The notes beneath the pieces were generated by a model. The model saw only the letters and a list, made by a program, of their open reading frames with translations, was not told the DNA's origin and ran no database searches. Positions 60,201-64,000 of a DNA stretch of 64,000 nucleotides are shown here, in pieces. The DNA comes from Marisa cornuarietis (lineage: Eukaryota; Mollusca; Gastropoda; Architaenioglossa; Ampullariidae). The DNA lies in assembly GCA_004794655.1 (NCBI GenBank), contig SMMW01000650.1:2235501-2299500 (forward strand), read 5' to 3'. The position numbers and the translations under genes are program-made. The stretch's first letter is position 1, and every line of letters begins with the position of its first letter.

Positions 60201-63200
60201 GGTATTGTGGAGTAATTTGTAATAACAGGGGTTCTATTTTTTCCTTCATACACACTTTGTACTTGCTTTATCTTATTTCATACCAGGCTCAAAGAGAAAC
60301 TTGAATCCAAATATTCATTTACTCCCCGTACATCGCTACCCACTCCTGCCGGCTCTTTAAAAAATGTTTCCTTCATTTCTGAACGAGCACCAGGGTAATA
60401 AAGCTCTGCCATAATCTATCTCAGACCTGCTCCTAACCGAACACTTTGAGGCGATCGCATTCTGTCAAGGTCTCGACCTTTCCCCTAGCACGAGCCGCAC
60501 ATGCTCAGAGAGCAATGTGGTTTTCTTGGACATTCGCCGCGGGTCAGTAGACACTCCCTGTTTGACCCATGACTTTTTTTTTAGAGCTTCGTTACCCGAG
60601 CAAAGAGACCATATGCTCGCCCTCGGTTGATCATTCTTTCATCTCTTTCAAAGACGCCATTAACCACCTGCACACTAATTAGTACTTAACGTCCACTACA
60701 AATCACCAAGAATGGCGCAGCAAAGGCGAGAAATATAATATTTAACTGCATCTTAAATGTTCTGGTTGTTTTAATAAAATTTGATTGGTTACTTCAAATT
60801 TCACAAAAATGCATTGAATGAGTGAATGATTTTTACAGAAAAGAAGACACTCCATAAGATATTAAATTACTTTTAATTTGTTTACATAATACAAAGTATC
60901 TGAAAACGCTAATATTTATTAAGTGTTAATGCTCTTAAATAATTACTAATATACTAATTATACCATAAATATAGATACGAAGGTGAAAGAATAAGTAGCG
61001 TCCATTGTAAGTCCTCCCACCGCTTCTCCAATGGAGCTGACTGTAGCGAGGTTTCTAACATCTCATGAAAGAGAAACAGACTGGAACTGTGTGCTCAGAA
61101 TCAGGACTCATGTTGACAGTATTGTGACATTTTACAGTTGAAAGAACGCTTGTTTCAGTAACTGAGTTTTTTTATTATTTATTTATTATTATATTTAGTG
61201 ACTGCGGTAGGTTGTGTGATATAAGAGTATCTTAATTCATGTTGCGTGGTGGAGGAACATATTTAGCATCTTTTGACCGTTTCGCAGTCTTTACGATCAT
61301 CTTGTGGCACACTGTGTCTGGATATGAGTCCCCTTGAGAATGTATATTCTATGCAAAAACCATAACCCCGATCCAGCATGCTTCTCTACCCATTTATAGA
61401 TCTTTTGAAGCCTGACTTTATTTGAGGAAGTCAACTTTTAGCTTCTTCGCCAGCGGGATGTCACGACGCCTGTCGAAAGTCGTCATTAACGCTGCCAGGT
61501 CTCACAATTTGTTTTCGACAATGTCACACATTTCTGCAAAAACATCTGCTGATATGAATCTGTTAATGGCTCTAGAGGCATCGTCGTCCAGTCGTCTCCT
61601 TTGCCTCAGGTCTCGTCATAACAAAAAACAAAACAAAAAAAAGTTACAGAATTAGCCCCAGTCACAGAAAAGGGAATAACACAGCAATACAGAATCTCGA
61701 TCTGGCAACTCACAGGAAAATGCCATTAGCAGCAGATGCTGCCTAACATCTGTTTACTAGATATTCTCATCAATACACATGATAGAAAGCAGTTAGGAAA
61801 CCTATAAACGGCATGGAATTTTGTTTTCTTGTTGAACGAGACGTGAGCATGTGATCACATATTTGGCGCTCTGATGCGTTTCTCTTATTCCCGCCAAACG
61901 CTAATTTGGCAACTGCCCATGTCAATCACGACTGCCTCCAGGCTCTACACTAGGCATTATTTTTCGTCGTGCAGACATACCTGCCAGATGCAAATCACTT
62001 GCACAGAAATAACAGCGAAATGGTTTATGTCTTATTGCCTACAGGTGGAGATATATCTAAAATGCGCGTCTGTGCCATCCAGTGCACGATGACGTCACAC
62101 TCGCAGTCAGAAACTGTATACTGACTATGTGTGGTTGGCTTCTCGGATAAAAAAATACCCAACATTTCAAGTCCTGTAGAATATCAAATCCCGGGCGTTA
62201 AATAAACTGACTAGTGAGACCTGTAGTGTAGTAATGCAGAAATACTGAGAGGCTGAAATAAAGGTCTGAACCTTTGGCTTGTCAAGATTTTATAAAAGCG
62301 TCGTCTTTCAGAGTGTGTCAGTCATCCCAAAGACATGCTGAGCGCGCATGCACATGGGCGAGCACAACCTTCCCTCTCTCTCTCTCACACACACACACTG
62401 CATGTCAGATGCACCTTCTACTACCCCAAAGAAAACAACACTGAGGAACTGAGGAGTTTTACTTGGGGTAGGGGAAGGTCAGTCGTAGAGCACACTCAAT
62501 CACTAGACTCTACCGTAGTTTGAGGATGCCACCCAACAGACATTTCCTCCGAACAGGAAAATGCTAGCATCGATCAAGATCCTGACGCCATTCTGTCGTA
62601 ATCCACAAGGTGATTAATTCATACGCTGATAATTCATTCCTTCTCGTCCTCATTTACTCGCCTTCTTCAGATATCCGGGCATTCAGGAGTGAGGGGTGGG
62701 TAGAGTAGGTGGGTGCACGGGTGGAGAGAGAGTTCAATAAGGGAAGGATGAGACCTTCGTTCGTTGTGTCAAGTTACTGTGTCGGATACTTGTTGAAAGT
62801 AAATTACTTCAAGAATTTTTGTTATTGCAGATAACGCAGACAAAAACGGAGAGAAAGGCAGGAAAAGACCTAAAGCGAGCGACATTTGCGCCAGAATTGA
62901 TGACAGGGGAAGACATGAGACTCTCGGCGCAGGGGAGACAAGGGACGACATCATCGTCTCGTCTGCAGCAAGCGTTTTCGCGTTCCAGCGACCGCCGTCG
63001 ATCTGGCTCGCTGCAAAAGAAACCGGGGAAAGCCAGCACCTGTCACTCACACACTCACGCTCCGCCCACGAGGCAAAGCTGCTCCACCCACACCTTTACA
63101 GCGGACCTCTTGGAGCGCTAGGTCTCGGCGACAGCCACGGCTTGGGTTTAGCCCCGCCCCCATTCCCTCCGTTTTCCAGGGGCTTTCAGTCGCTCTGCTC

Positions 63201-63279
63201 CCCACGGTTCCGAGCTCCGATTTGTCCTCTCCAGCTCGGAGGTTTTCGCAGTGCGATTGGACCAGTTCCACCCACGTGA
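54577..63279 (+). CDS. Poxn: Pox neuro (Poxn) orthologue, paired-domain transcription factor, complete coding region
   Basis: A DNA-binding nuclear transcription factor; Drosophila Poxn specifies external sense-organ and brain neurons. Four coding exons (54577-54589, 54934-55154, 55537-56437, 62831-63279) join with consistent phases into 527 residues plus TGA. The paired domain spans residues 5-132: the PAI part has [32 protein letters not shown] and [15 protein letters not shown]; the RED part runs KQVATPQVV to [12 protein letters not shown]. The MPHTG start, the RQLLVSHG and [11 protein letters not shown] blocks and the KQVATP junction point to Poxn over Pax2/5/8, Pax6, Pax3/7 and Pax1/9. 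I see no homeodomain. The linker (133-240) is Gly/Pro-rich with octapeptide-like stretches; 250-365 is charged; KLKRK (368-372) and GRKRPK (388-393) could be nuclear localisation signals; the C-terminus is Pro/Phe-rich. The start ATG sits in a strong GCCGCCATG context. Confidence 0.94.
54934..55154 (+). CDS. Poxn: Poxn exon 2, PAI subdomain of the paired domain
   Basis: It opens after GGTTTTGTAG, completes the split Gly and encodes residues 6-78, ending GGNKPK. The donor AAA|gtgaga is chosen because it gives K-Q-V-A-T-P. A second donor, gtgagt at 55161, would add Val-Arg in frame. Confidence 0.95.
55169..55249 (+). repeat. Poxn: (CAC)n(CAT)n in Poxn intron 2, in frame with exon 2
   Basis: It starts 14 bases after the exon 2 donor. 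If the intron were retained, the frame would read about 21 Pro then six Ser before a stop at 55290. Confidence 0.95.
55537..56437 (+). CDS. Poxn: Poxn exon 3, RED subdomain and central region
   Basis: The acceptor CTCTGGCAG precedes CAAGTGGCCACACC (QVATP). The exon encodes residues 79-378 and ends phase 1 at GAAGCAG|gtgaga. Much more GC-rich than its introns. The open frame upstream of 55537 (from 55342) is intron. Confidence 0.95.
56738..56777 (+). repeat. (GTGC)n microsatellite
   Basis: About nine tandem GTGC units. Alternating purine-pyrimidine. Confidence 0.9.
57165..57750 (+). repeat. dispersed triplet-headed element with longer body
   Basis: An (AATA/AAT)n run at 57167-57216, then TTTATATAGCATGTAATCACG, followed by a GA-rich body with GGAAGAGAGTTCCACTGTTT. 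The head and TATAGC motif match the group at 262, 47044 and 49180; the body resembles longer members common in marine invertebrate genomes (recollection). Confidence 0.45.
61425..61630 (-). pseudogene. coding-like minus-strand stretch with one in-frame stop
   Basis: On the minus strand the frame reads [20 protein letters not shown], then [11 protein letters not shown], a TGA, and [20 protein letters not shown] up to KVDFLK and TAA. About 67 codons with a single internal stop have protein-like composition. A polypyrimidine run (61621-61641, read on the minus strand) lies just upstream, so it could be a terminal exon ending at the TGA, or a decayed insertion. I do not recognise the family. Confidence 0.25.
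62831..63279 (+). CDS. Poxn: Poxn exon 4, C-terminal region and stop
   Basis: The acceptor TTGTTATTGCAG is followed by AT, completing an Asp codon with the G of exon 3. The frame then stays open for 148 codons to TGA at 63277. It begins [15 protein letters not shown], has [15 protein letters not shown] (464-478) and [12 protein letters not shown] (486-497), and ends GPVPPT. Joining in phase and an uninterrupted 447-base frame support it. No canonical AATAAA was noticed between the stop and the window end. Confidence 0.82.
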
Positions 63280-63856
63280 TCCTGCAGCTTGTACAGTTGC
63301 CTGTATTATTTGTTATGCATCATAGGCAAAGAGAGTGAGAATTAACAAAACAGATTTACCCGTCAAACATTTTTCTTGATAAGAAGACAGTTCCCAAACA
63401 ACCCTCCAGAAAGACGATTTCTCGAGGAGACTTTGACCATAGAGTTTTATCGTCACAGAGTTGCATTTGCGAAGATTTCCCAGTAACAGCTATGATGACG
63501 AAGACGAGCAAACAGCCGTGCGTGATGTGATGATGTCTGAAGTCTGTTAGTAAGCTCGATAAGGTTATGTATATGGATGCAGCACTTATGTTATGGGTTG
63601 TCGAAACTGTTATGTACTTAAGGAATGGTTCCCGCCCCCAAAAAACTCCCTCCAAGGCTAGCAGATCAGAGCAAGACCATGCCATAACCCCGTGTCTCTC
63701 CCTAGGCAGCGAGAAATATCTAAGAAGAGATAACTTTTACTGCCTCAACAATAGTTGCACACCGTGCATTTACTGGTTTGCGAATTTATGTTTTGTTTGA
63801 TTTTTGATTTGTTACATGTTTCATGCTGGGACAAAGACAAAAAACGATTAGTGATT

Positions 63857-63900
<44 letters not shown>

Positions 63901-64000
63901 TCCTTGCCGTAACTGTATGATATCTTTAAGTGCAATATCAACCCTCTTTCCACGCTCCACTTACAAACAGTTTGGAATTAGTTTTCATCATTTTGAGAAT
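63280..64000 (+). other. Poxn 3' flank
   Basis: Probably includes the 3' UTR. It ends in ordinary AT-rich DNA with a (TG)n at 63856-63893 and no obvious polyadenylation hexamer. Confidence 0.45.
63856..63900 (+). repeat. (TG)n(AG)n microsatellite
   Basis: A TG run of about 38 bases, ending in GAGAGAG. Confidence 0.95.

Larger units (their letters stand above)
56438..62830 (+). other. Poxn: Poxn intron 3, 6.4 kb
   Basis: Contains (GTGC)n at 56738-56776, a triplet-headed dispersed element at 57165-57750, a perfect palindrome GGCCGTCGACGGCC at 58023-58036 in a CpG-rich patch, a GC-richer stretch at 59000-59400 and a coding-like minus-strand stretch at 61425-61630. No additional + strand exon could be recognised, though a short one cannot be excluded. 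Confidence 0.6.

Noticed and set aside
62819..63121. 100-codon + strand frame overlapping Poxn exon 4
   Set aside because: It is a different reading frame from the phase required by exon 3. The phase-consistent frame stays open longer, to 63279.
54577..63279. Full or partial paired-type homeodomain in Poxn
   Set aside because: No WFQNRR-like helix or recognisable helix 1 was found in any exon.
1..64000. CRISPR array, bacterial operons, riboswitches or phage genes
   Set aside because: All repeats found are eukaryotic micro-/minisatellites or transposons, and genes have spliceosomal introns.

Overview
The window is invertebrate nuclear DNA: intron-containing genes with GT/AG splice sites, many (CA)n/(GT)n tracts, tRNA-derived SINEs, decayed non-LTR retrotransposons and a roughly 50 kb gene desert. 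A Pox-neuro type Pax gene excludes a vertebrate. The repeat types (triplet-headed elements carrying a TTTATAGCGC-like motif, tRNA-SINEs, L2/CR1-like LINEs) suggest a lophotrochozoan, most likely a gastropod mollusc. The species assignment is inference.

Two protein-coding genes can be supported, both on the + strand. (1) Bases 1-4308 hold the last seven coding exons of a PARP3-type mono-ADP-ribosyltransferase. The window opens inside an exon of the helical regulatory domain, and the seven exons join in phase into a 300-residue C-terminus with the complete H-Y-E triad. (2) Bases 54536-63279 hold what appears to be the complete coding region of a Pox neuro (Poxn) orthologue. It has four coding exons, one of them contributing only 13 coding bases, and encodes 527 residues: an intact 128-residue paired domain, no homeodomain, and a low-complexity C-terminus.

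Between them (4309-54535) I find no convincing host gene. The interval holds remnants of at least three non-LTR retrotransposon lineages (12.3-13.0, 25.0-26.5, 45.2-46.3, 52.3-53.3 and 53.4-54.1 kb), a small MITE family (13.1 and 19.2 kb), tRNA-derived SINEs (1.1, 13.6, 19.0 and 40.9 kb), at least six members of a triplet-repeat-headed dispersed element, two minisatellites (22.4 and 33.6 kb) and many microsatellites, several of which join (CA)n to (CG)n. GC-rich, promoter-like islands occur near 17.3, 34.0, 36.7-37.2 and 44.4 kb. They are candidates for Poxn regulatory DNA or noncoding first exons, because the first visible Poxn exon begins at a splice acceptor and so should have a spliced 5' leader upstream.

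The two genes are functionally unrelated (DNA-break response versus neural and sensory-organ specification), so their adjacency is a synteny observation only. The most unusual signals are an apparent excess of the palindrome GCACGTGC (10 hand-counted sites), a tandem splice donor inside the Poxn paired domain, an in-frame CAC/CAT repeat just after that donor, and a coding-like antisense stretch in the last Poxn intron. I did not find a convincing undescribed biological system.
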